DNA from: Candidatus Defluviilinea proxima
Lineage (GTDB): Bacteria > Chloroflexota > Anaerolineae > Anaerolineales > Villigracilaceae
Reading direction: 5' to 3'
Length of the DNA stretch: 64,000 nucleotides
Assembly: GCA_016721115.1 (NCBI GenBank)
Contig: JADKIW010000001.1
Span: 1,255,501 to 1,319,500, forward strand
The notes beneath the pieces were generated by a model, which was not told the DNA's origin, did not search any database, and saw nothing but the letters and a program-made list of their open reading frames with translations. Positions 42,222 through 49,548 of this stretch are shown here, in pieces. Positions within the stretch are counted from its first letter, which is position 1, and every line of letters starts with the position of its first letter. A program made the translations under genes and the position numbers.

Positions 42222-43076
42222 ATGCAAACTGAACTTCTTTATGATGCGAAGGCAACACTTGGCGAAGGCCCTGTGTGGGATTCGCGTACGCAAACACTTT
42301 ATTGGATCGATATTTTCGAGAAACGCGTGTATGCAGATGCGGATGTTCTGATTCAGTTGGATGAATTTGTCGGATGTCTTGCTCCGCGCAAAAGTGGCGG
42401 ACTCATTCTGACAAAGCGCTTCTCTTTCTGGACCCTTGAACCTGATTCAGCCAAATTGACCTTTCTCTCCGCTTTGGAAAATGAGCCATCGAACAACCGC
42501 TTCAACGATGGCAAATGTGACCCACACGGACGTTTCCTTGTGGGTACGATGGAGATGAATGAGAAAGACCCGAATGGTTCGCTATATTCTTTTGATGGAA
42601 GTTCGATCACGAAATTGTTTGGAAATGTTGTTATCTCGAATGGCCTTGCGTGGAGCCCAGATTACAAGACGCTGTATTACATTGATACACCTTCACGCGA
42701 AGTCAAAGCCTTTGATTACGATCTGAACACCGGTGGGATCGCGAACATGCGTGTGGTAATACATATTCCTGAATCGTATGGTTGGCCGGATGGTATGACC
42801 TCTGACACGCAGGGGAATTTGTGGGTTGCGATGTGGGGCGGCGCACAAGTCACAAAGTGGAACCCGAATACGGGACAATTGATCGAGCGGATTCCCGTGC
42901 CTGCGAAAAATGTGTCATCATGTGTGTTCGGTGGAAAAGACCGAAACGAGCTCTATCTCACCTCCGCACGTATTGGGGTGGATGAGGAGACGTTGAAACA
43001 ATATCCGCTCACGGGTGGCGTGTTTCGCCTCGAAACGAATGTCGAGGGGATGCCCGTGTTTGAATTCGAGGGGTAA
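42222..43076 (+). CDS. SMP-30/gluconolactonase-family protein
   Basis: A 284-residue six-bladed beta-propeller of the SMP-30/gluconolactonase/LRE family. Visible: the metal Glu in TLGEGPVWD (about 15), EPSNNRFNDGKCDPHGRF (about 87-104), NGLAWSPDYKTLYYIDT (about 139-155) and DGMTSDTQGNLWVAMWGG (about 189-206), all matching the divalent-metal site. Members hydrolyse sugar lactones; the substrate is unknown here. The next gene starts 11 bases after the stop. Confidence 0.92.
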   Translation: MQTELLYDAKATLGEGPVWDSRTQTLYWIDIFEKRVYADADVLIQLDEFVGCLAPRKSGGLILTKRFSFWTLEPDSAKLTFLSALENEPSNNRFNDGKCDPHGRFLVGTMEMNEKDPNGSLYSFDGSSITKLFGNVVISNGLAWSPDYKTLYYIDTPSREVKAFDYDLNTGGIANMRVVIHIPESYGWPDGMTSDTQGNLWVAMWGGAQVTKWNPNTGQLIERIPVPAKNVSSCVFGGKDRNELYLTSARIGVDEETLKQYPLTGGVFRLETNVEGMPVFEFEG

Positions 43077-43086
43077 AATCCATTCC

Positions 43087-44148
43087 ATGAACAAACGAAT
43101 CGAATACATTGATATTGCAAGAGGCATTGGTATTTTGCTGGTGGTTTTGGGGCATAACGATTTTGGATACATCTCCGCGTTCGTCTACAAGGTCATCTAT
43201 TCGTTCCATATGCCGTTGTTCTTTTTTCTTTCAGGATATTTCCTGAACGCGTCCATTCCATTCTTTGATTATCTCAAGAAACGTTTCCATTCCCTATTGA
43301 AACCGTATCTCTTTACGATCTTTCTCATTTACTTCACGTCTGTTTCATTTGAAGGGATGAGCTTTAGAACGGCGATCCAACGTATTGTCAAATCGTTGTA
43401 TGGGGCGGGTCATTACATTGATTGGGTGCAGTTGTGGTTCCTGCCGCATTTGTTCGTAGTGAGTTTGTATGCGTTCCTTTTCTTTGCAATCTTTAGAAAA
43501 TGGGACAACCGCTATGTACGCTGGGTTGCGCTTGTCGTCACTTTGGGCGTTTCCAGTTTGTTCTTGCAGGATTTCTATCCATTCACGCTTTCTGTTTTGG
43601 GGAAACAATATGAGTTGTACGGTCTGCCTTTCAGCCTCGACCTTGTACTTTTGAGTGGTTTCTTCTTTATCTTGGGGAGCGAGGTCAAACAGGCCACATC
43701 TGAAAAGACTTTTGAGAATATCTATCTTTTGATCGGTACAGGTGCAGCAGTGGTGTTGATGAATCTGTTCCTTACCCCGATCATTGATTTCAATACCCGT
43801 CTGTATGAATCATATTTGATCAATACGATCGAAGCGATTGCAGGCATCCTTTTTGTACTGGCCTTATCGCGTCAACTAGAGATACGAACTCAGCGCGTCG
43901 CTGGGTTGTTCAAGTATTTTGGTCAGACATCCTTGTTCATTCTGCTTTTCCATGTTCCCATTCAAGATTACTGGGGGCAGAAGATCAACGCCGTAACGGG
44001 GAATCTTCAGCTTTCGATCTGGGTGGGATTCTTCATGGGTGTGGCTGGATCCCTGTTGATCTATGAGTTGTTCGTCAAGGCTAATCCCATCGCTTCATGG
44101 TGGTTCGGGCGAAAGATGGAAGCATCCGAAATTAAACCCACCTCATAG
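43087..44148 (+). CDS. Acyltransferase family 3 membrane protein (OafA/fucose acetylase-like)
   Basis: A 353-residue protein with about ten membrane helices. It begins RIEYIDIARGIGILLVVLGH (catalytic His about 22) and continues with SFHMPLFFFLSGYF, both characteristic. It is closest in style to the fucose 4-O-acetylase branch. ATG at 43087 follows a weak GAGGGG site; an upstream frame from 43015 would overlap the previous gene. The last 6 bases overlap the convergent CPBP gene. Confidence 0.9.
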   Translation: MNKRIEYIDIARGIGILLVVLGHNDFGYISAFVYKVIYSFHMPLFFFLSGYFLNASIPFFDYLKKRFHSLLKPYLFTIFLIYFTSVSFEGMSFRTAIQRIVKSLYGAGHYIDWVQLWFLPHLFVVSLYAFLFFAIFRKWDNRYVRWVALVVTLGVSSLFLQDFYPFTLSVLGKQYELYGLPFSLDLVLLSGFFFILGSEVKQATSEKTFENIYLLIGTGAAVVLMNLFLTPIIDFNTRLYESYLINTIEAIAGILFVLALSRQLEIRTQRVAGLFKYFGQTSLFILLFHVPIQDYWGQKINAVTGNLQLSIWVGFFMGVAGSLLIYELFVKANPIASWWFGRKMEASEIKPTS

Positions 44149-44748
44149 AGTCATTCGATATACGGTTATAAGTATTGTGAAATCCGCTGTCATGTGACCA
44201 AGTAACGGTGCAAGTAGGCCTTCATCCTCGCGAGCGATCTGTCTCCAGAACCAGCCTGCGAAGACAAGCATGCTCAAACCAAAAATAATTGCTTCCACCC
44301 GTACCATGCCGTAAAGGACCAAGCCATGAAAGCCTGCATACAGAAAATCTGAGATGTGCAGGCTTTTTGTTTTGCTCCCTAAATATCCACGCCAGAAATA
44401 TTCTTCAATGAATGGATTGACCAGTGCAAAGTAAGCGATAAACACCGGCCAGCTGGATGTGTTCAATCCAAGCGATGCAATTTGCTCGGGGAAATCGTCT
44501 GCAAACCCAAAGGTATCCCACGTGAAATATAGAGTTATCCCACTGCTTCCGCAGAGCAGGATGCTCAGAAGTATCCATTTGATGTTTTTGTTTGTCAGGA
44601 GGGTTTTTAGTGGAATGTTTGGTTTTGCGATCAAGAGAGAAATGATGATCGCAACATGGAATCCCAGCAATGTACCCCATGCACTATGAAAAACAAATAG
44701 TCCGATTCCCACCGCGAGATACGCCGATAAAGGCGCGATCCATTTCAT
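44143..44748 (-). CDS. CPBP-family intramembrane metalloprotease
   Basis: A 201-residue protein with about seven membrane helices. The CPBP (CAAX/Abi) motifs are present: EEYFWRG (EExxxR, about 115-120), a His in YAGFHGLVL (about 142), and a last His in LLGHMTADF (about 187). Eukaryotic relatives process prenylated proteins; bacterial ones act in maturation of small peptides or self-immunity. Its ATG overlaps the stop of mevalonate kinase (ATGA), so it is part of a UbiA/mevalonate kinase/CPBP operon. Confidence 0.88.
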   Translation of the reverse strand: MKWIAPLSAYLAVGIGLFVFHSAWGTLLGFHVAIIISLLIAKPNIPLKTLLTNKNIKWILLSILLCGSSGITLYFTWDTFGFADDFPEQIASLGLNTSSWPVFIAYFALVNPFIEEYFWRGYLGSKTKSLHISDFLYAGFHGLVLYGMVRVEAIIFGLSMLVFAGWFWRQIAREDEGLLAPLLGHMTADFTILITVYRMTL

Positions 44749-45671
44749 TTGACTTGTGTAATGATCGTGTTCCTTGCGCCTGCATCCATCAGAGACTTGG
44801 CAACTACTTCCGCTTTTTCTGGCTCGACTAGTGCGATCATGTTTCCGCCACGCCCGCCGCCGCTGAGTTTGGCTCCCGATGCGCCAGCTTCACGCGCGAC
44901 TGTGATCAGGGCATCAAGCTCAGGCGAAGAGACGGTCATTTTTTGTAGCAACACATGATTCTCGTTCATCATTTCGCCAAGGGTCTCCGTCTTTCCGTGT
45001 TCGATTGCATCACGTGCCTTGTCTGCAATCTCTCCAACTTTATTGAATACATCCTCCCATTTCTCTTTGTCTGCTTCCCATAACTTTCTCACATCGCCCA
45101 CGGATTCTTTCGTCGGTGCAGAGATGCCGGTGTTGCCAATCACGATCATAAATGGTTGATCGACTTTGAATGTTTCAATCGATTGCCCCTTGATGAAGTA
45201 GACAGGCTTGGCATACGTGACAACAGTGTTATCGATGCCTGATGGCGTACCGTGATGGATTTTCTCGATCTCGTAAGCGAATGCGTTGACTTGTTCATCT
45301 GTCATCGGGTAATGAATATGAGATGACACCGCGCGGGTTAAGGCAACGGTCACTGCGGCGCCGGAGCCGAGGCCAGATGCAACGGGGATGGTGGATGTGA
45401 TTTTGATATTCAGATTCGGAAACGGGGAAATGCGCGAGAGAAAGAAAAGGTTATGAATAACGGAAGCAATTGGATGGTCGGAGGGAAGCGAGTTGAGTTC
45501 AGCGTGTAGATTGATATCCGGGGCGTGGATCATGATCCCTGCGGAGTCAGAATCCGAGATGTCGACATCCGCATGAACTTGTGTGACGGGAATCGCGAGA
45601 GCGGGCCGTCCATAGACAACGGCATGTTCGCCGAAGAGAATGATCTTGCCGGGAGCGGAGGATGTTGTCAC
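44745..45671 (-). CDS. mvk: Mevalonate kinase
   Basis: A 308-residue GHMP kinase that phosphorylates mevalonate with ATP. Motifs: SAPGKIILFGEHAVVYGRPA (about 5-24), the phosphate-binding IPVASGLGSGAAVTVAL (about 93-109), GTPSGIDNTV with the catalytic Asp (about 142-151), and GAKLSGGGRGGNMIAL (about 265-280). The GTG at 45671 is favoured because GTGA overlaps the stop of the UbiA gene; a TTG start further up lies inside that gene. It supplies the pathway served by the decarboxylase at 24605. Confidence 0.93.
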   Translation of the reverse strand: MTTSSAPGKIILFGEHAVVYGRPALAIPVTQVHADVDISDSDSAGIMIHAPDINLHAELNSLPSDHPIASVIHNLFFLSRISPFPNLNIKITSTIPVASGLGSGAAVTVALTRAVSSHIHYPMTDEQVNAFAYEIEKIHHGTPSGIDNTVVTYAKPVYFIKGQSIETFKVDQPFMIVIGNTGISAPTKESVGDVRKLWEADKEKWEDVFNKVGEIADKARDAIEHGKTETLGEMMNENHVLLQKMTVSSPELDALITVAREAGASGAKLSGGGRGGNMIALVEPEKAEVVAKSLMDAGARNTIITQVK

Positions 45672-46537
45672 GAAAGATAAAACACTGCAACTACGGTCAG
45701 ACCCCAAAGCAACACGGTGATCTGTAACGACCGATCTGTGAGCGCCACTTCATCCGGTGAACCTGCCGCATGGCCGGTTTGGATCAGTTGCAGATACCGT
45801 AAGATACCATACACCACAAATGGGATGGTCAACATCATGGTATGGTTCACAGGCATGTTCTCTGCGAAGAATGTATAGAGCGAGTACGTGACGATGGTCA
45901 TGCCCGAAACAATGGTGATGTATTGATCGAGCAGAGGAATGCTATACCCATCGAGTACTTTGCGGTGTGTGCCTGCGCCTTGTTCGAGCAGGCTGATCTC
46001 TGCGCGGCGTTTGCCGAAGCCCATGAAGAGTGAGAATAAGGTTGTGATCACATATAGCCAGGGGGAAAAACGCTCAACCGTAATGAGAGCCACACCTGCC
46101 GCCACACGCAGGACGAAGCCCGAGGAGATGATCATCACATCGAGAATGGGAACGTGTTTGAGCCAGCGCGAATACAGCAGGTTGGCTACAAGATAAAAGC
46201 TAACAATGACCGCGAACAGGGGCGCAAGTAAATAACCAACCACGATAGCTGTTAGCGCAAGAACGACCGCGGCAATTATTGCTACGCTGACAGGCAGTGC
46301 ACCCGAAGCCAGCGGACGTTTCTTCTTTTCTGGGTGTTGACGGTCAGCTTCGATATCTGCGATGTCATTGAACAGATATACAGAGCTCGAGATCAAGCAG
46401 AACATGAAGAAACCTTCGAGCGTTATCAGAAAAGCATCGCGATGAAATAATTGCTTGTCGAAGATCAAAGCAAAGAATACGAATCCGTTTTTGTGCCATT
46501 GGCGCACGCGCATGTTTTTGATAAGGTGTTTTAGCAT
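45668..46537 (-). CDS. UbiA-family prenyltransferase (decaprenyl-phosphate phosphoribosyltransferase-like)
   Basis: A 289-residue membrane protein with about eight helices. The start MRVRQWHKNGFVFFALIF and the Asp-rich motif NDIADIEADRQHPEKKKRP (about 57-75) with ASGALP match the decaprenyl-phosphate phosphoribose transferase branch of UbiA. That branch moves phosphoribose to polyprenyl phosphate as the first step toward arabinose donors. The second Asp motif is LLYSRWLKHVPILDVM (about 120-135). No ribose oxidase/epimerase genes (DprE type) lie nearby. Its TGA overlaps the GTG of mevalonate kinase. Confidence 0.87.
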   Translation of the reverse strand: MLKHLIKNMRVRQWHKNGFVFFALIFDKQLFHRDAFLITLEGFFMFCLISSSVYLFNDIADIEADRQHPEKKKRPLASGALPVSVAIIAAVVLALTAIVVGYLLAPLFAVIVSFYLVANLLYSRWLKHVPILDVMIISSGFVLRVAAGVALITVERFSPWLYVITTLFSLFMGFGKRRAEISLLEQGAGTHRKVLDGYSIPLLDQYITIVSGMTIVTYSLYTFFAENMPVNHTMMLTIPFVVYGILRYLQLIQTGHAAGSPDEVALTDRSLQITVLLWGLTVVAVFYLS

Positions 46538-46569
46538 AAGGCAATTTTACCTTTTTTATTTGCGGGAAG

Positions 46570-46575
46570 TACAAT
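46570..46575 (+). promoter_or_regulatory. -10 element of tlyA (leaderless)
   Basis: TACAAT lies 6 bases before the ATG at 46582, in the 44-base gap to the divergent UbiA gene. No ribosome site is present. Confidence 0.5.
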
Positions 46576-46581
46576 ATACCC

Positions 46582-47412
46582 ATGACAAAAGTACGTTTGG
46601 ATGTGTTACTCGTAGAACGTGGACTCGCCGAATCACGGGCGAAAGCGCAGGCCTTGATTATGGCGGGACAAGTCCGCATTGCGGATCAGGTCGCGCTCAA
46701 GCCTGCTACAACCGTGGACGCCTCTGCCCAGCTGACAGTTGACTCCGGTCCGCGTTTTGTTTCGAGAGGTGGCGAAAAGTTGGATGGTGCGCTTGAAGCC
46801 TTTGCTCTCGATGTAAATGGATTGGTTTGTGCTGATGTGGGTGCCTCTACGGGCGGGTTCACGGATTGTCTGTTGCAACGCGGCGCGGCAAAAGTCTATG
46901 CCATTGATGTGGGGAAGGGTATCCTGCATTGGAAGTTGCGCAACGATAAGCGAGTGGTCGTGATGGAGCAGACGAACGCACGCTTTGTCGAGTCGCTACC
47001 GGAACAGTTGGGGTTGGTGACGGTGGATGCATCATTTATATCGTTGAAGATTCTTTTGCCGGTGGTGAAGAAATGGACCCCCCTCCGGCTCCCCCCATTT
47101 TCGGAGAAAATGGGGGGAGAGACAGAGGGGGGTGTCGTGGCCTTAATCAAGCCTCAATTCGAAGCCGGTAAAAAAGACGTCTCGCGTGGGGATGGGGTGA
47201 TCCGCGACCCGGAGATCCATAAGCAGGTGTTGCTGGATGTTTTGGGATTTGCTTTGGGCGAAGGATTCAATATTCGCGGGCTGATCAAAAGTCCGTTATT
47301 GGGGCCGAAGGGGAATGCAGAGTTTCTCGTATGGCTGGATCAGGCCAAGGTCGAGGAGGGAAGCGAATCGATCGAGCAGATGGTGGCGCGAGTTTTGGAA
47401 AAGCCTTCATGA
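46582..47412 (+). CDS. tlyA: TlyA-family 2'-O-methyltransferase with an inserted palindromic segment
   Basis: A 276-residue RNA methyltransferase. An S4 RNA-binding domain (about 3-62; RLDVLLVERGLAESRAKAQ) is followed by an FtsJ-type methyltransferase fold (about 65-270) with the SAM loop ADVGASTGGFTDCLLQRGA (about 85-103), the VTVDASFISLK strand (about 147-157) and LIKPQFEAGKKDV (about 188-200). In mycobacteria TlyA methylates cytidines of both rRNAs. Residues 166-184 (TPLRLPPF...GGETEGG) break an otherwise short loop before VVALIKPQF and correspond exactly to a 57-base palindrome, so this looks like a tolerated in-frame insertion. TACAAT 6 bases before the ATG sets the start. Confidence 0.9.
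   Translation: MTKVRLDVLLVERGLAESRAKAQALIMAGQVRIADQVALKPATTVDASAQLTVDSGPRFVSRGGEKLDGALEAFALDVNGLVCADVGASTGGFTDCLLQRGAAKVYAIDVGKGILHWKLRNDKRVVVMEQTNARFVESLPEQLGLVTVDASFISLKILLPVVKKWTPLRLPPFSEKMGGETEGGVVALIKPQFEAGKKDVSRGDGVIRDPEIHKQVLLDVLGFALGEGFNIRGLIKSPLLGPKGNAEFLVWLDQAKVEEGSESIEQMVARVLEKPS
47077..47133. repeat. 57-base palindromic element inserted in frame in tlyA
   Basis: The DNA folds as ACCCCCCTC (outer) and CTCCCCCCATTTTC (inner) against exact complements, with a 3-base turn (GGA) and small unpaired gaps (CGG and AGACA). It spans exactly 19 codons. Its core words recur in the intergenic palindrome at 29999-30075. The encoded segment has no counterpart in the TlyA family as I know it. 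Confidence 0.8.
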
Positions 47413-47444
47413 GATTGATGTGAGAGCGGAATAAATCCCTCTGG

Positions 47445-47450
47445 TAAAAT
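47445..47450 (+). promoter_or_regulatory. -10 element of gmk (leaderless, extended)
   Basis: TAAAAT lies 7 bases before the ATG at 47458 and is preceded by TGG (extended -10 form). No ribosome site lies between. Confidence 0.5.
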
Positions 47451-47457
47451 CCTGTTT

Positions 47458-48090
47458 ATGCCCCCATCATCCACTGATTCTGAATTCAATGTCCATAATC
47501 CACAGCCGTTGTTGATCGTGATCTCGGGCCCATCGGGCGCGGGGAAGGATACCGTGATGCAACGTATGCAGGAACGCGGTTTGCCGTTCCATTTTGTTGT
47601 GACTGCTACCACACGTCCCATGCGCCCTAATGAAGTACACGGCCGGGACTATTTTTTTGTAACGAAGGATGAGTTTGCACGCATGATCGATGAAGACGAA
47701 TTGATCGAGCATGCGATCGTGTATGGCGATTACAAAGGCATCCCGAAACAACAAGTGCGCGAGGCGTTGGCAACCGGCAAGGATGTTGTGATGCGCATTG
47801 ATGTGCAGGGCGCAGAGACGGTGCGCAAGATGGCACCCGAAGCCTTGATGATCTTTATCACCACTGAGAATGAAGCGGAACTTGTGCATCGCCTCGAAAC
47901 GCGCAAGACCGAGACGCCCGATTCGCTGGCTCTGCGTATTGCAACAGCACGCAAGGAGTTGAAGCGTGTGCAGGCATTTGATTATGTGATCGTGAATCGC
48001 GATTTTCAATTGGATGTGACCGTGGATGCGATCCGTGCGATCATCACAGCAGAACATCACCGTGTGAACCCAAGAAAGGTGACTTTGTGA
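47458..48090 (+). CDS. gmk: Guanylate kinase
   Basis: A 210-residue enzyme that phosphorylates GMP to GDP with ATP. The P-loop GPSGAGKDT (about 24-32) has Asp where most members have Ser or Thr after the Lys. The GMP-binding region TATTRPMRPNEVHGRDYFF (about 50-68) and IDVQGAETVR are intact. An N-terminal extension of about 17 polar residues precedes the fold. The stop overlaps the GTG of the rhomboid gene by 4 bases. Confidence 0.94.
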   Translation: MPPSSTDSEFNVHNPQPLLIVISGPSGAGKDTVMQRMQERGLPFHFVVTATTRPMRPNEVHGRDYFFVTKDEFARMIDEDELIEHAIVYGDYKGIPKQQVREALATGKDVVMRIDVQGAETVRKMAPEALMIFITTENEAELVHRLETRKTETPDSLALRIATARKELKRVQAFDYVIVNRDFQLDVTVDAIRAIITAEHHRVNPRKVTL

Positions 48091-48866
48091 GCGAATATCC
48101 TGCTGACTTTTCTCAGCCTGTTCAACCTCCACCACAACCTGTTCGTGTGTCGTTGCCTCAGTCCGCGCCGTATGTGACATATACCATCATCGGTGTGACG
48201 GTTTTCTTTTATCTTTTGCAAGTGGGGAGTGTTATGTTGTTGGGGAATCCAACAACGTATTCGAACATTGACTGGCTGGAATTGTTCGGTGCAAAGATCA
48301 ATGAGTTTATCCGTGATGGTCAACTTTGGCGGTTGTTGACGCCAGCTTTGTTGCATGGTTCACCCACTCATATCTTTTTCAACATGTATGCTTTGTATTC
48401 GTTCGGGACAAGTCTTGAGAGATACTTCGGGCGTGGACGATTTTTTCTTTTGTATGTGTTGGGTGCTTTTACTGGGAACGTGGCATCGTTCTTGTTTTCA
48501 GATGGATATTCCGTGGGTGCTTCCACTGCGATCTTTGGCTTGATCGGCGCGGAAGGTATCTTTTTGTATCAGAACCGCAAACTATTGGCAGGGCGTTTCA
48601 GAAGCGCGATCGGAAATGTTATTTTTATTATTGCGATCAATCTGTTTCTGGTTGGGTCGTTGCCGGGCATTGATAATTGGGGGCACATCGGCGGCCTACT
48701 CGGTGGCTTGATCTTTTCATGGTTCGCAGGCCCAATGTGGGAGATCGAGGGGATCCAGCCGATGCTTCAACTCGTGGATAAACGTTCATCCCGTGATGTG
48801 ATCGTTGGGACTTCGCTGGTGTTGTTGATATTTGGTGCGCTGGCGATGTGGGGGATGGTGAGGTAA
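48087..48866 (+). CDS. Rhomboid-family intramembrane serine protease
   Basis: A 259-residue protein with about seven membrane helices after a Pro-rich N-terminal tail (about 1-28). The catalytic Ser is in GASTAIFG (about 146) and the His in NWGHIGGLLGG (about 200). The HGSPTHIFFNMYAL segment (about 90-103) supplies the oxyanion His and Asn. It starts with GTG, with AAAGGTGA upstream inside gmk. Targets are membrane proteins with unstable helices; none can be named. Confidence 0.92.
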   Translation: MSEYPADFSQPVQPPPQPVRVSLPQSAPYVTYTIIGVTVFFYLLQVGSVMLLGNPTTYSNIDWLELFGAKINEFIRDGQLWRLLTPALLHGSPTHIFFNMYALYSFGTSLERYFGRGRFFLLYVLGAFTGNVASFLFSDGYSVGASTAIFGLIGAEGIFLYQNRKLLAGRFRSAIGNVIFIIAINLFLVGSLPGIDNWGHIGGLLGGLIFSWFAGPMWEIEGIQPMLQLVDKRSSRDVIVGTSLVLLIFGALAMWGMVR

Positions 48867-48913
48867 GTTAGAGAGTAGCAAGTGGGGATGTGCGTTGTGA
48901 AGAAAAATGTTCG

Positions 48914-48949
48914 GCCACGGATTTCACTATCATCTGTGAAATCCGTGGC
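48914..48949. repeat. Hairpin repeat after the rhomboid gene
   Basis: GCCACGGATTTCAC (48914-48927) and its exact complement (48936-48949), with an 8-base loop. It lies between two convergent genes but lacks a T-run, so it may be a weak terminator or an interspersed repeat. Confidence 0.6.
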
Positions 48950-49015
48950 TGATTTGTTTATTACCTATGGTTTAAAAATAGAACAGTAAATGCAAGCCAT
49001 AATATGATTTGGTTA

Positions 49016-49498
49016 TTAATGTTTGTTTAGTGCTTTTAATTTTTCATCTCTTTCTGTTGCCATCTGATTTGCAATAGGAGCCCAAAATGATATATCGCCT
49101 AATAGAATATCTTTGCAATATTTAATTAAATCTTCTTTTTCAAATTCTAATAATTCTTTGACTTCCTCTTTAGTTTGAGCTCCTTTAGGCGTTCGTTTGT
49201 AATTTGGATTCCGACCTTTAGCAATTGCGGATACACTAATCGAACGGTATTTTTGGTGTGGCGTTGCTTTTTCTCCGGTCTCACCTGATAGTTTTATTGC
49301 CGCACTGCAATAGTAGAACATTGGGGAAATTCCAATATAGAAACTTATATCCACATCACCTTTTGATGCTGTTATTATGTTTTCCCCTCGTCCATCCCAG
49401 TTCACTTCGTTTTTCAATGCGAAACCGTAATCATCGAAAACAGAGGAAAAAACTTCCTTTACTAAAAGTAAAAAATCTATGTTTGAGTCTTTGGGCAT
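49016..49498 (-). CDS. AT-rich orphan protein, function unknown
   Basis: A 160-residue soluble protein without signal peptide or recognised motif. It is rich in Lys, Glu and Ile, with AT-rich codons unlike its neighbours. An N-terminal helical part (about 5-30), a beta-rich middle (about 35-75; DVDISFYIGISPMFYYCS) and a Lys/Glu-rich helical C-terminal half can be seen. AGGAA precedes the ATG. Composition and isolation suggest horizontal transfer. The size and layout resemble immunity-type proteins, but that is only a guess. Confidence 0.6.
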   Translation of the reverse strand: MPKDSNIDFLLLVKEVFSSVFDDYGFALKNEVNWDGRGENIITASKGDVDISFYIGISPMFYYCSAAIKLSGETGEKATPHQKYRSISVSAIAKGRNPNYKRTPKGAQTKEEVKELLEFEKEDLIKYCKDILLGDISFWAPIANQMATERDEKLKALNKH

Positions 49499-49548
49499 TA
49501 TTTATTCCTACAGAGATAATATTTGCTGACTAAAATTTTATATCCGTA

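Noticed and set aside
47467..48180. Minus-strand frame of 237 residues opposite gmk
   Set aside because: Gmk has all its motifs on the plus strand and is coupled to the next gene. The antisense product has a His/Cys-rich, low-quality composition.
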